Shown one piece after another: positions 1 through 8,235 of a DNA stretch of 26,713 bases; positions within the stretch are counted from its first letter, which is position 1, and each line of letters starts with the position of its first letter. The position numbers and the translations under genes were made by a program. Location of the stretch: positions 13,264 to 39,976 of the forward strand of contig CAJUIH010000018.1 of assembly GCA_910586045.1 (NCBI GenBank). Direction: 5' to 3'. Source of the stretch: an uncultured Eubacterium sp. (GTDB lineage: Bacteria > Bacillota > Clostridia > Lachnospirales > Lachnospiraceae). A model generated the notes under the pieces. That model made no database searches and was not told where the DNA came from. It was given only the letters and a program-made list of their open reading frames with translations.

Positions 1-372
1 AAAAATGCGTGGCTGTTAAGCATTGCGGCGCTGCCATGGACGGTATGCAGTATCGCGCTTGTGGCAGGGGCAGTTTATGTATCGTTTTTCATGAATCCGA
101 ACGGAGCAAACGCGGCGGTATTTTTATGGGGGATTGTAGGGTTCGGGATCATTGCTTATCTGAATAGTTTTTTCTTTCGCAAAGCATTCGTGCTGATCGA
201 CCCGCAGGCCATGGAGGTAAAGCATGAAGCGCCCAAAGAGGCTGTGTTTACGGATGAAGAGCATCGAACGACCGAGGTTTTTTATCAGGAAAGTACCTTT
301 TCCAACCCGGACTGGAATAGGCAGAGTATGCCCGGGGAAAGTATGGGGCAGCGCAGCGAGCTGAAACAGTAG
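1..372 (+). CDS. C-terminal part of a membrane protein, perhaps YesL/DUF624 family (5' end outside window)
   Basis: The reading frame is open from the first base and stops with TAG at 370-372, so the 5' part of the gene lies outside the window. The visible 123 residues hold two hydrophobic stretches (about residues 5-30 and 38-58). A short AYLNSFFFRKAF segment follows, then a hydrophilic, acidic tail of about 60 residues that looks cytoplasmic and unstructured. The end of the second helix resembles the last helix of YesL (DUF624) proteins, which often sit at the end of sugar ABC transporter operons. The location, upstream of an MsmX-type ATPase and a GH13 enzyme, fits that. This family call is a resemblance only. 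The protein could equally be another small polytopic membrane protein of the sugar operon. Confidence 0.5.
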   Translation, partial: KNAWLLSIAALPWTVCSIALVAGAVYVSFFMNPNGANAAVFLWGIVGFGIIAYLNSFFFRKAFVLIDPQAMEVKHEAPKEAVFTDEEHRTTEVFYQESTFSNPDWNRQSMPGESMGQRSELKQ

Positions 373-474
373 CCTGCTGCGCCCGCACCAGGGAGCCTGT
401 AATCAGGCCTGTCCGGTTTGCAAACGGACACGGGCAGGATGGTAACGTGTAATTAACAAGTGGAGGAGATTAGT

Positions 475-1575
475 ATGGCTTCGATTAGTTTTAAAAATGT
501 GACAAAGACTTATGAAGGAGCAACATCGCCGGTAGTGCCGAATCTGAACCTGGAGATTCAGGATAAGGAGTTTATTATTCTGGTAGGTCCGTCCGGCTGC
601 GGAAAATCTACAACGCTTCGTATGATTGCGGGATTGGAAACAGTTTCGTCCGGAGAGTTGTATATCGGCGACCGTATCGTAAATAAGGTACCGCCAAAGG
701 ACCGGGATATCGCGATGGTATTCCAGAACTACGCGTTGTATCCTCATATGAATGTATATAGAAATATTGCGTTTGGTTTAAGGCTGCGCAAGGAAGATGA
801 AAAAGAAATCGACCGCCGCGTGCATGAAGCGGCAAAAATCCTGGATTTGGAGCATCTGCTGACCCGTAAGCCGAAAGAGCTTTCCGGCGGGCAGAGGCAG
901 CGTGTGGCATTAGGGCGCGCGATGGTCCGCAACCCTGCCGTATTCCTTTTGGATGAGCCGTTATCCAACCTGGATGCAAAACTGCGTGCTTCCATGCGTA
1001 CGGAAATCGCGCGGCTGCACCACCGTCTGGACATTACGTTTGTGTACGTAACACATGACCAGACAGAAGCGATGACAATGGGCGACCGGATCGTGGTTAT
1101 GAAAGACGGAATCGTACAGCAGTTTGATACGCCAAAAGCGCTGTATAATGAACCGGATAACTTATTTGTAGCCGGTTTTATCGGAAGCCCGCAGATGAAT
1201 TTTATGGATGCCGCGATCCAGAAAGATAATGGCAGACTGTATGCCTGCGTCGGAAAGAATAAGCTGGCGATTCCGGAGTTTAAATGGAACGCGCTTTCTT
1301 CTTATGTCGGAAAGACAGTGATCATCGGATTCCGTCCGGAGGATTTTTTAAGGCCGGAACAGCTCGCACCGGATAATACGCTTGATGCGGAAATGGTGTT
1401 TAGCGAATTGCTCGGCGCGGAGTATAATTTATATATGTACGTTGGTGAGATACGTGTGACAGTTGCGATTCCGGCATCCGGCAAAAAACCAGAGCCGGGT
1501 CCATATAAGATTGCCGCGAATATGAACAAGGCACATTTCTTTGATAAGGAAAGCACAAAGGCAATCTGTCATTAG
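475..1575 (+). CDS. msmX: MsmX/UgpC-type ABC transporter ATPase for oligosaccharide uptake
   Basis: This is the energising ATPase of carbohydrate-uptake-type 1 ABC importers. MsmX/MsmK proteins often serve several sugar permeases. In the 366-residue product I see Walker A GPSGCGKST (38-46), Q-loop Q84, signature LSGGQ (136-140), Walker B VFLLDEP (156-162) and the switch His in VTHD (H194). A C-terminal region of about 125 residues corresponds to the TOBE-type regulatory domain of MalK/UgpC. The start is ATG 475, because a GGAGGAG ribosome site lies at 462-468; an in-frame extension to 460 would overlap that site. The preceding gap has a small GCCTG-TAAT-CAGGC hairpin (395-408) with no T tract. 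No binding protein or permease is in view, so the substrate is inferred from the GH13 neighbours: maltodextrin or isomalto-oligosaccharide. Confidence 0.93.
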   Translation: MASISFKNVTKTYEGATSPVVPNLNLEIQDKEFIILVGPSGCGKSTTLRMIAGLETVSSGELYIGDRIVNKVPPKDRDIAMVFQNYALYPHMNVYRNIAFGLRLRKEDEKEIDRRVHEAAKILDLEHLLTRKPKELSGGQRQRVALGRAMVRNPAVFLLDEPLSNLDAKLRASMRTEIARLHHRLDITFVYVTHDQTEAMTMGDRIVVMKDGIVQQFDTPKALYNEPDNLFVAGFIGSPQMNFMDAAIQKDNGRLYACVGKNKLAIPEFKWNALSSYVGKTVIIGFRPEDFLRPEQLAPDNTLDAEMVFSELLGAEYNLYMYVGEIRVTVAIPASGKKPEPGPYKIAANMNKAHFFDKESTKAICH

Positions 1576-1580
1576 AATGC

Positions 1581-1614
1581 AAAAGCCCCGGACAATTTGT
1601 TGCGGGGCTTTTTT
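1581..1614 (+). terminator. Rho-independent terminator after the msmX-type gene
   Basis: A perfect 10-bp stem, AAAAGCCCCG (1581-1590) with CGGGGCTTTT (1603-1612), encloses a 12-nt loop and ends in a T run. It begins six bases after the ATPase stop codon. The GH13 ribosome site starts only about 27 bases further on, so this hairpin separates two genes that otherwise look like one operon and may act as a partial terminator. Confidence 0.88.
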
Positions 1615-1656
1615 ATACAGGCAGTAAAAATTATAACAGCAGGGAGGAAAATTTTT

Positions 1657-3216
1657 ATGGTTGAATGGTTAAAAAGCGCGGTGTTTTATGAGATATATCC
1701 GCAGTCTTTCGCGGATACCAACGCGGATGGAATTGGGGATATCCAGGGGATTATTGAGCATTTGGATTATATCAAAGAGCTTGGCTGCAATGCGGTTTGG
1801 TTAAATCCGTGTTTTGCGTCGCCATTTCTGGATGCGGGATACGATGTGTCGGATTATAAGAAAGTGGCGCCCCGTTACGGGACGAACGCGGACCTTAGGC
1901 GTTTGTTTGCCGAAGTACATAAACGGGACATGCATGTGATGCTGGACCTGGTACCGGGGCACACGTCATGGGAGCATCCGTGGTTTCAGGAATCCTTAAA
2001 ACCGCAGCACAACGAGTATTCCGGCCGGTATGTCTGGACGGACGACGCATGGAAAGATTTTGAGGGAATCAGCGGTACGATGGGCTTTTTGCGCGGCATG
2101 AGCCAGCGGGACGGGTGTGTAGCCGTTAATTTTTATTCCCACCAGCCAAGCCTGAATTATGGTTTCTATGAAATCAACGATCCATCCTGGCAGCAGCCGA
2201 TGGATTCCGCGGACGCGCTTTCTACAAGGGAAGCGATCAAAGATATTATGCGTTTCTGGCTGAAAATGGGCTGCGACGGCTTCCGTGTCGATATGGCAGG
2301 CTCGCTTGTCAAAAACGACCCGCAGCAGGAAGGGACCATCGCGCTTTGGCATGATTTTATGCAGTTTATCGAAACCGAGTTTCCGCATGCGGCAATGATT
2401 TCCGAGTGGGGCCAGCCGGACCGCAGCCTGCGTTCGGGATTCCATATGGATTTTATGCTGCATTTCGGCCCAAGCCACTTTACGGATATGTTCCATAAGG
2501 ACGACCCGTATTTTTCACGCGACGGAAAAGGGGATGCAAAAGCGTTTATTGATTATTACAAAAAATGCTACGAACCGACAAACGGAAAAGGCATGATCTG
2601 CGTACCGACCGGAAACCATGACATGGAGCGTATGACCAAATGGCTGGACCCTGCGGAAGTAAAAATTGTATATGCGTTTCTGCTGTCACTGCCGGGCGCG
2701 CCGTTTATTTATTACGGTGATGAAATCGGCATGCGGTACCTGGCTGATATTGTTTCCGTAGAGGGCGGCTACCACCGGACCGGTTCCCGTTCCCCAATGC
2801 AGTGGAATGAGGAACTCAACGCCGGTTTTTCAGACGCAAAAGCGGAAGAACTGTACATTCCAATTGACCCGGACGAAAACCGCCCGACGGCGGAAAAAGC
2901 CGTTGCGGACCCGGATTCCATATATCATGAGGTGAAAAAACTAATCCAGATCCGCCAGTCCACGCCGGTGCTGCAAAGCGAGGCGCAGATTTCGTTTTTG
3001 TACTGCGAGGATCATGCGTATCCGCTGGCGTATCGCCGCACGAATGGGGAAGCGTCTGTTTTGGTAGTAGTCAATCCGTCTGGGACAGAAGCGTCGTTTG
3101 CTTATGACGGGCAGCTTGGAGACGTGCTGTACCAGAATGGTGGAGATTATAAACTGGAAGACGGAATGTTTCGGATCCCGGCGGCTTCGGCTGTTTACGT
3201 GTGGGAAAAGAAATAG
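1657..3216 (+). CDS. GH13 family alpha-glucan hydrolase or transglycosidase
   Basis: This is a 519-residue alpha-amylase-superfamily enzyme without a signal peptide, so it probably acts on imported oligosaccharides in the cytoplasm. The opening FYEIYPQSFADTNADGIGD is the usual N-terminal GH13 signature. Catalytic residues fit the family: nucleophile D212 in GFRVDMAG, acid/base E250 in MISEWGQP, and stabiliser D322 in GNHDME. Region I reads DLVPGH (97-102), keeping the His but with Gly where most GH13 enzymes have Asn. The beta-strand domain C follows near residue 430. The start is ATG 1657 with AGGGAGG at 1641-1647; the open frame extends upstream only through the terminator. The linkage specificity and GH13 subfamily cannot be decided by eye. 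It lies downstream of msmX and convergent with two other GH13 genes. Confidence 0.85.
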   Translation: MVEWLKSAVFYEIYPQSFADTNADGIGDIQGIIEHLDYIKELGCNAVWLNPCFASPFLDAGYDVSDYKKVAPRYGTNADLRRLFAEVHKRDMHVMLDLVPGHTSWEHPWFQESLKPQHNEYSGRYVWTDDAWKDFEGISGTMGFLRGMSQRDGCVAVNFYSHQPSLNYGFYEINDPSWQQPMDSADALSTREAIKDIMRFWLKMGCDGFRVDMAGSLVKNDPQQEGTIALWHDFMQFIETEFPHAAMISEWGQPDRSLRSGFHMDFMLHFGPSHFTDMFHKDDPYFSRDGKGDAKAFIDYYKKCYEPTNGKGMICVPTGNHDMERMTKWLDPAEVKIVYAFLLSLPGAPFIYYGDEIGMRYLADIVSVEGGYHRTGSRSPMQWNEELNAGFSDAKAEELYIPIDPDENRPTAEKAVADPDSIYHEVKKLIQIRQSTPVLQSEAQISFLYCEDHAYPLAYRRTNGEASVLVVVNPSGTEASFAYDGQLGDVLYQNGGDYKLEDGMFRIPAASAVYVWEKK

Positions 3217-3228
3217 AATCGGAAAATT

Positions 3229-3254
3229 AAGGCCCTGTTTTCAGGGCCTTTTTT
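3229..3254 (+). terminator. Rho-independent terminator between convergent GH13 genes
   Basis: A perfect 9-bp stem, AAGGCCCTG (3229-3237) with CAGGGCCTT (3242-3250), has a TTTT loop and a following T run. It lies between the plus-strand GH13 stop (3216) and the minus-strand malL-type stop (3274). The A-rich left flank means it may also work, less well, for the minus strand. Confidence 0.9.
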
Positions 3255-3273
3255 ATATGAATGGAAATATGAT

Positions 3274-4962
3274 TTAATTTTGATACAGTACAAACGCCTC
3301 ATACGGTTTTAACCGTACTTTGCCCTTGCCATACGCATGCTCCGTATTAGAAATCAGGCATACTGCCCCGTCGAACGCGTCCGGAACCGTAAATTCGGTT
3401 TCCTGATCTGTAAAGCTGCAGACAACCAGCAGCTTTTCCGCAGACGCTCCATCGCCGTTTAACGTTCTTATATATACAAACAGATCCTTGCTGTCTTCTA
3501 ACAGCAGTTCGTATTTTCCATATACAATGACCGGATATTTTTTCCTAAGCGCGATCAGTTTTTTATAATAATGAAAGACGGAATGTTCATCAGCGGTTTC
3601 CGCTTTTGCATTGATTTCCTTATAATTCGGATTTACGGCGATCCAAGGGGCTGCGGTCGTAAAGCCGGCTTGCGCGGTATCGTCCCATTGAACCGGGGTA
3701 CGGGCATTGTCACGGCTGCGGGAGGTGATGCACGGCCAGAAGTCTGCGTGGGATACGCGGCCGTCGGTACACCATTCCTTGTAGGCGTTGATGCTTTCAA
3801 TATCACGGAAATCCTGCGGGCTTTCGAACGGGTAATTGGTCATGCCGAGTTCTTCACCCTGGTATATATACGGGGTTCCCTGCATCATATGCAGGCAGGT
3901 GGCAAGCATCTTGGCGGAAGCATCCCGGTACTGCGCACGGTCATCGCCAAAACGGGACACCGCTCTAGGCTGGTCGTGGTTATCCCAAAACAGGCTGTTC
4001 CAGGCCACACCGTACAAGTCTGTCTGCCAGCGGGACATGATTTTTTTCAGTTCCAAAAGCGATGGTTTTTCGTCTGTCCACTTTCCGTATTTCTGACCCA
4101 TGCTGACATGTTCAAACTGGAAGACCATGTTGAGTTCGTGCGTATCTTCGCCGGCGTATTGTTTCGCCAGTTCCGTTGTTACGTCCGGCGTTTCGCCTAC
4201 GGTCATAATGTCATATTTTGATAATACTTTTTCGTTCATTTCTTTCAGGTAGTTGTGAATATTCGGGCCGTTTACGGCATAAGGGCCATAATCGCCATAC
4301 AGCCCGCTGACCTCGCCGTCCGGCAGGTCTTTTGTTTTGGAAATCATATTAATGACATCCATACGGAACCCGTCGATTCCTTTTTCACACCACCAGGTCA
4401 TCATATCAAATACTTCTGCGCGTACGTTCGGGTTGTCCCAGTTTAAATCCGGCTGTTTTTTGGAAAACAGGTGCAGGTAGTACATATTTGTTTGCGCGTC
4501 ATACTCCCATGCCGGCCCGCTGAAGCAGGAACCCCAGTTGTTTGGAGGGGTAGAAGCGTCTTTATTCTTCCCTTCCCGCCAGATATAATAGTCGCGGTAT
4601 GCATTGTCTTTGGATTTACGGCTTTCGATAAACCACTGATGCTCATCGGAAGTGTGGTTTACGACGAGGTCCATCACGATTTTAATATTTCGTTTGTGGG
4701 CTTCGGCAAGCATTTCATCAAAATCCGCCATTGTGCCAAATTCGTCCATGATTGCCTGGTAGTCGCTGATGTCGTATCCGTTGTCGTCGTTTGGCGACTG
4801 GTAGATTGGGGAGAGCCAGATGACATCAATCCCTAAATATTTCAGGTAGTCCAGCCTGCTTGTAATCCCTTTTAAATCTCCGATCCCGTCGCCGTTGCTG
4901 TCCATAAAGCTGCGCGGATAAATCTGATAAATCACCGCTTCTTTCCACCATGTTTTTTTCAT
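3274..4962 (-). CDS. malL: Oligo-1,6-glucosidase (MalL-type GH13_31)
   Basis: This predicted cytoplasmic enzyme removes glucose from the non-reducing end of isomaltose-type oligosaccharides. The product is 562 residues, the usual length for oligo-1,6-glucosidase. Conserved regions are DLVVNH (98-103), GFRMDVINMISK with nucleophile D202, acid/base E257 in TVGETPD, and stabiliser D330 in WDNHDQPR. The residue after the nucleophile is Val (V203). In this family Val at that place goes with alpha-1,6 preference, whereas Ala or Thr goes with alpha-1,4. The ATG at 4960-4962 follows an AGAAAGGATC ribosome site. It is 34 bases downstream of a second GH13 gene on the same strand and is very probably co-transcribed with it. 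Trehalose-6-phosphate hydrolase is a less likely alternative, because no PTS gene is nearby. Confidence 0.9.
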   Translation of the reverse strand: MKKTWWKEAVIYQIYPRSFMDSNGDGIGDLKGITSRLDYLKYLGIDVIWLSPIYQSPNDDNGYDISDYQAIMDEFGTMADFDEMLAEAHKRNIKIVMDLVVNHTSDEHQWFIESRKSKDNAYRDYYIWREGKNKDASTPPNNWGSCFSGPAWEYDAQTNMYYLHLFSKKQPDLNWDNPNVRAEVFDMMTWWCEKGIDGFRMDVINMISKTKDLPDGEVSGLYGDYGPYAVNGPNIHNYLKEMNEKVLSKYDIMTVGETPDVTTELAKQYAGEDTHELNMVFQFEHVSMGQKYGKWTDEKPSLLELKKIMSRWQTDLYGVAWNSLFWDNHDQPRAVSRFGDDRAQYRDASAKMLATCLHMMQGTPYIYQGEELGMTNYPFESPQDFRDIESINAYKEWCTDGRVSHADFWPCITSRSRDNARTPVQWDDTAQAGFTTAAPWIAVNPNYKEINAKAETADEHSVFHYYKKLIALRKKYPVIVYGKYELLLEDSKDLFVYIRTLNGDGASAEKLLVVCSFTDQETEFTVPDAFDGAVCLISNTEHAYGKGKVRLKPYEAFVLYQN

Positions 4963-4996
4963 ATCTGCTGTGATCCTTTCTGTAAATCGTTTTTAA

Positions 4997-6661
4997 TTAC
5001 ATTTCTAAAATCAGGACTTGATATCCCTGCATTTTAATCGTATTGCCGTCTTGGATAAGCTGCGCGTCATTATTTAGCAAAACTTTTTTGTATGCGCGCG
5101 GCAGTTCGATGTCTTGTCCGCCCTTTTGATAGTTGCCGATGACCAGAAGCGTTTTTTCTCCTTTGCGGTAATAAGCCATCAGGTTGTGGCGGTCTTCCCA
5201 TACCGGCTCCAAAGCTCCGTAGACAACCGTTTCTTTATATTCCGGGTTTTTACGCAGGGCAATCAGTTTTTTGTAAAAGCTTCTTACGGAATCCGGATCA
5301 TTCTGCTGGTCAGCAGCATTGATCGATGTATAATTTGGATTCACTTTCAGCCAAGGTGTTCCGGTCGTAAAACCGGCGTTTGCGGCATCTGACCACTGCA
5401 TTGGCGTGCGGGCGTTGTCCCGGCTGAACTTGGCTACAGCCGCGAGCGCTTCCTGTTCACTAAGCCCGGCGTCCAGCGCTACCTGATATTCATCCAGTGT
5501 GGAAATATCGTCTACTTCCGCAATCGAAGCAAACGGTACATTTTCCATGCCGAGTTCCTGTCCCTGATAGATAAACGGCAGGCCGCGCAGCATAAAATTC
5601 AGAGCGGCAAGCATTTTTTTGCTCTGCGGGCTGCAGTCCCCTTCCGGGATATAGCGGCTGACGCCGCGCGGTTCGTCATGGTTTTCGATAATATTGGACA
5701 AAAAACCGACAGCGCCGACTTTTGCCTGTGCTTGAAAGCAGCATTTTTTGTAATCATCCGGTGTGATCGGTTTGGCGTCGTACCAGCCTTTTTCACTGGA
5801 ACCAAAGATCGTTTCGTTAAAGTCAAACATACTCGAAAAATAGCCGTTGTCGCCGATAAAATCAGGGACTTCCTCCGGTTTTTCATCAAATACTTCGCCG
5901 ACCGAAAAAGCATCGTATTTTTTGAATGTGCGGTCACGCATTTCTCCTAAAAATTCCCCGATGCCGTTGGCTTCTTTGAGCATGGTCTTGATGCTGCACA
6001 GCCCGTCTGCGCGGTCAGGCTCATAGCTGTGCATCGGAAGCGCCTTTTTGATATTGATAATCGCGTCAATACGGAATCCGGCAAGCCCCTTATCCAGCCA
6101 CCAGTTGATATTTTTATAGACTTCTTCCCGAAGATCCGGATTTTCCCAGTTCAAATCCGGCTGTTTTTTATGGAATACATGCAGGTATTGTTTATTAGTG
6201 CCAGGCAGGTCTTCCCAAACCGGGCCGCCGAAATAGGAACGCCAGTTGGTCGGCAGCCTGCCTTCTTTTTTATCTCTTAAATAAAAGAAATTTCCGTATT
6301 TGCCGTCCGGATCGGCGCATGCTTTCTGAAACCATTCATGTTCGTCGGAGCAATGGTTGACAACCAGGTCCATCAGGATATACATATTCCGTTTTTTTGC
6401 TTCGGCAAGCAGCCTTTCCATATCTTCCATTGTGCCGAAGCGAGGGTCTATATTGTAGTAATCCGAGATATCGTATCCCTCGTCAGCCAGCGGGGATGGA
6501 TAACATGGGGAGAGCCAGATGATATCCACGCCCAAATCCTGCAAATAGTCCAGTTTGCTGATAATGCCCGGAATATCGCCGATCCCGTCTCCGTTAGAAT
6601 CGTAAAAGCTTTTTGGGTAAATCTGATAGGCCACCTTGTCGTGCCACCATTTCTTTGTCAT
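4997..6661 (-). CDS. Alpha-glucosidase (GH13_31-like), predicted alpha-1,4 preference
   Basis: This 554-residue paralogue of the downstream MalL-type enzyme has the full GH13 set: DLVVNH (98-103), nucleophile D199 in GFRIDAIINIKK, acid/base E256 in SVGEVFDE, and stabiliser D329 in ENHDEPRG. The residue after the nucleophile is Ala (A200) rather than the Val of its neighbour. In characterised GH13_31 enzymes this points to alpha-1,4 bonds, such as maltose and maltodextrins. The start is ATG 6661 (MTKKWWHDK) behind a GGGAGGA ribosome site. The frame stays open 27 residues further upstream, but that stretch is basic, unlike the family, and contains the ribosome site. It is the first gene of a two-gene operon with its own promoter, downstream of an AraC regulator on the same strand. 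Confidence 0.88.
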   Translation of the reverse strand: MTKKWWHDKVAYQIYPKSFYDSNGDGIGDIPGIISKLDYLQDLGVDIIWLSPCYPSPLADEGYDISDYYNIDPRFGTMEDMERLLAEAKKRNMYILMDLVVNHCSDEHEWFQKACADPDGKYGNFFYLRDKKEGRLPTNWRSYFGGPVWEDLPGTNKQYLHVFHKKQPDLNWENPDLREEVYKNINWWLDKGLAGFRIDAIINIKKALPMHSYEPDRADGLCSIKTMLKEANGIGEFLGEMRDRTFKKYDAFSVGEVFDEKPEEVPDFIGDNGYFSSMFDFNETIFGSSEKGWYDAKPITPDDYKKCCFQAQAKVGAVGFLSNIIENHDEPRGVSRYIPEGDCSPQSKKMLAALNFMLRGLPFIYQGQELGMENVPFASIAEVDDISTLDEYQVALDAGLSEQEALAAVAKFSRDNARTPMQWSDAANAGFTTGTPWLKVNPNYTSINAADQQNDPDSVRSFYKKLIALRKNPEYKETVVYGALEPVWEDRHNLMAYYRKGEKTLLVIGNYQKGGQDIELPRAYKKVLLNNDAQLIQDGNTIKMQGYQVLILEM

Positions 6662-6752
6662 AATATTCCTCCCGTAAGTGCAGTGTTTTGCCTGTTTTTT
6701 TGTTTTCCGTCCGTTTTCCCGATAGGAAATCCGTTGGATCATGTTGACATTT

Positions 6753-6781
6753 ATTATACGGGCAGAAAGGTCGTTTGTCTT
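6753..6781 (-). promoter_or_regulatory. Promoter of the two-glucosidase operon
   Basis: On the minus strand, AAGACA (6781-6776) is followed after 17 bases by TATAAT (6758-6753), about 90 bases ahead of the first glucosidase start. The -10 is perfect. The -35 matches the consensus at its last four bases only, as expected for an activator-dependent promoter, and the AraC gene lies just upstream. I saw no clear catabolite-response element. Confidence 0.6.
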
Positions 6782-6836
6782 ACGTTTATTTGATTAAAAA
6801 ATACACTATTATGACTTTTTTGTAAAAAAGATCAGA

Positions 6837-7760
6837 TTATTTGGATAAATTTCTTCGGTATTTTAACGGTGTCGTATCTGTATATTTTCGAAATTCCCGA
6901 AGGAAATGTCCGAAATTATTGTAGCCGGATTCCAGGCAGACCTCAGTAACCGGCAGGTCAGAACCCTCCAGCAGGCGGACCGCTTGTTTGATCCGGTATT
7001 CGTTGATATATTCCATCGGCGGGCGGCCGATTGCTTTTTTAAAAAAACGGCAGAAATATTGTTCATTCATGTTTAACAGGCCTGCCAGGTCACGGATATA
7101 TATTTTATCCTTATAGTTATCCTTGATATAGGTCAGGGCCGTTTTCACCGATTCTACCCGTTTGTCGTCACTGCGCTGCGTAGGAATAAACAGGTGGTGG
7201 CTGGACAGTATCGCAAAAATACGCAGCAGGGAAGATTTAATATAAAGCTGGCAGGTCAGGTCATCCGTGACGGCGCCTTCTTTTAAGGGAGCATCTTCTA
7301 GCAGCGGGCGCCCAAAAGAATGCATAATATCCATAAACGCACTGCGGATCGGGGCGAATGCGGGGTGTTTTGGCAGCAAACAGCGCGGAAACAGCATATT
7401 TCCATTTTGAATTGGCTGTATGAGCTGCATTTGCGCAGCATCGTAAGAATCAAAACTTAAAATGCCCGGCGCAAAAACGACTGCGTCTTCCCCAGGACTT
7501 TTGGACTTTTCCGTAATGATACTGTGAAGTTCGCCGGGATTAATAAAATAGATGCATTCCGAGCGTACGAAAAACGGTTCCATATTAATTTCCAGCCGGA
7601 AATCACCTTCGAAAAAGTAGATAATTTCCACTTCGTCATGCCAATGGTGTTTGACAAGCGTGCCTTTTCCGATGGAGCGGGTCTGGTAAATGGCGCAGGG
7701 AAACGATTTCGTACCGTGCGGGCGGATTTCTTTCAGATTCGACAATTGTGTGGTGCGCAT
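6837..7760 (-). CDS. AraC-family transcriptional regulator with N-terminal cupin sensor
   Basis: This is a 307-residue AraC/XylS regulator. The N-terminal sugar-sensing cupin (about 30-85) includes the HHWHDEVEIIYFFEG motif. The C-terminal DNA-binding domain (about 205-303) has two helix-turn-helix segments: IRDLAGLLNMNEQYFCRFFKKAIG and VTEVCLESGYNNFGHFLREF, ending with the usual TPLKYRR. The start ATG at 7758-7760 has AAAGGAGGC upstream. It is encoded just upstream of the two glucosidase genes on the same strand, and that operon has a weak -35. It is therefore the likely activator for alpha-glucoside utilisation, though this is inferred from position only. A weak A/T-only hairpin at 6815-6830 after its stop may be a poor terminator. 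Confidence 0.88.
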   Translation of the reverse strand: MRTTQLSNLKEIRPHGTKSFPCAIYQTRSIGKGTLVKHHWHDEVEIIYFFEGDFRLEINMEPFFVRSECIYFINPGELHSIITEKSKSPGEDAVVFAPGILSFDSYDAAQMQLIQPIQNGNMLFPRCLLPKHPAFAPIRSAFMDIMHSFGRPLLEDAPLKEGAVTDDLTCQLYIKSSLLRIFAILSSHHLFIPTQRSDDKRVESVKTALTYIKDNYKDKIYIRDLAGLLNMNEQYFCRFFKKAIGRPPMEYINEYRIKQAVRLLEGSDLPVTEVCLESGYNNFGHFLREFRKYTDTTPLKYRRNLSK

Positions 7761-7798
7761 GGAAGCCTCCTTTGTATAAAAATAAATATAAAAAAGTG

Positions 7799-7827
7799 TT
7801 GAAAAATGTATTTGTATGTGCTATAAT
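7799..7827 (+). promoter_or_regulatory. Sigma-A promoter of tRNA-Ala
   Basis: TTGAAA (7799-7804) is followed after 17 bases by TATAAT (7822-7827), and the mature tRNA begins nine bases further on. The near-consensus match and short leader are typical of a tRNA promoter. Confidence 0.85.
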
Positions 7828-7835
7828 TTGTTCAT

Positions 7836-7908
7836 GGGGCATTAGCGCAGTTGGGAGCGCGTAACATTCGCATTGTTAAGGCCACGGGTTCGAATCCCGT
7901 ATGCTCCA
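7836..7908 (+). tRNA. tRNA-Ala (anticodon CGC)
   Basis: A full cloverleaf can be folded. The acceptor pairs 7836-7842 with 7901-7907, the D stem is GCGC/GCGC (7845-7848, 7857-7860), and the anticodon stem is TAACA/TGTTA (7862-7866, 7874-7878). The anticodon CGC is at 7869-7871. The T stem is ACGGG/CCCGT around TTCGAAT (7884-7900), and the discriminator base is A (7908). The third acceptor pair is G:U (7838 with 7905), the main identity element for alanyl-tRNA synthetase, which independently supports Ala. CCA is not encoded. This is the isoacceptor for the GCG codon. Confidence 0.95.
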
Positions 7909-7965
7909 TTATTTATAATATTATATATATCTGGTTTATAGATTATTATAGCCGGATACCTACGG

Positions 7966-7996
7966 AAAATCAAGATTTGCTGTCTTGATTTTTTTT
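7966..7996 (+). terminator. Rho-independent terminator of tRNA-Ala
   Basis: AAAATCAAGA (7966-7975) pairs perfectly with TCTTGATTTT (7983-7992) around a 7-nt loop, followed by more T. It lies 58 bases after the tRNA 3' end. Confidence 0.85.
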
Positions 7997-8032
7997 ATGC
8001 CTTTAAATTACGCAAATACTCTGAAACAGTAT

Positions 8033-8099
8033 GTAACCGTGCAGGTCAGGTGCTGCATTTTGGCTGCGGGGACGCCGGTTGCGGGACGCAGGTCTGGCT
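8033..8099 (-). repeat. Dispersed intergenic repeat, copy A
   Basis: Read on the minus strand, about 67 bases match 16441-16508 of the plus strand with roughly nine mismatches. The first 43 aligned bases have a single difference. The match starts sharply at AGCCAGACCTGCGTCCCGCA and fades past the CTGACCTG segment. The unit is GC-rich compared with its flanks and contains two close copies of GCGTCCCGC. It has no credible reading frame. It lies in the 327-base space between the tRNA and the Rrf2 gene. Confidence 0.8.
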
Positions 8100-8130
8100 T
8101 GCGGCTCCGGCTCCAAAATGGCAGCCGCAA
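8099..8130 (+). other. Stem-loop next to the dispersed repeat; remainder of the tRNA-Rrf2 spacer
   Basis: TTGCGGCT (8099-8106) pairs with AGCCGCAA (8123-8130) across a 16-nt loop. It starts exactly where the dispersed repeat stops. A second possible pairing, CATTTTGG (8056-8063) with CCAAAATG (8113-8120), would join the repeat and this hairpin into one longer structure. No T run follows, so it is not a standard terminator. The rest of the 7909-8235 spacer shows only the tRNA terminator and a TATAAT at 8162-8167 without a good -35, which may serve the Rrf2 gene. Confidence 0.45.
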
Positions 8131-8235
8131 ATTAGAGGATGCATTTTTGCGCAATATCCTGTATAATAAAGCGAAAAGGAACGGTTCAAAAAAACTTTTC
8201 CGGTTTCCAAAAAATAAAAGAGGTTGGGGTGCGGT

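Noticed and set aside
395..408. GCCTG-TAAT-CAGGC hairpin as a terminator before the msmX-type gene
   Set aside because: Only five base pairs and no T run; at most a processing or stability element.
6815..6830. CTTTTTT...AAAAAAG as the terminator of the AraC gene
   Set aside because: The stem is purely A/T with a two-to-four-base loop, too weak to call.
7836..7908. tRNA-Ala as the attachment site of an integrated element
   Set aside because: I found no repeat of the tRNA 3' end elsewhere in the window, and no integrase gene.
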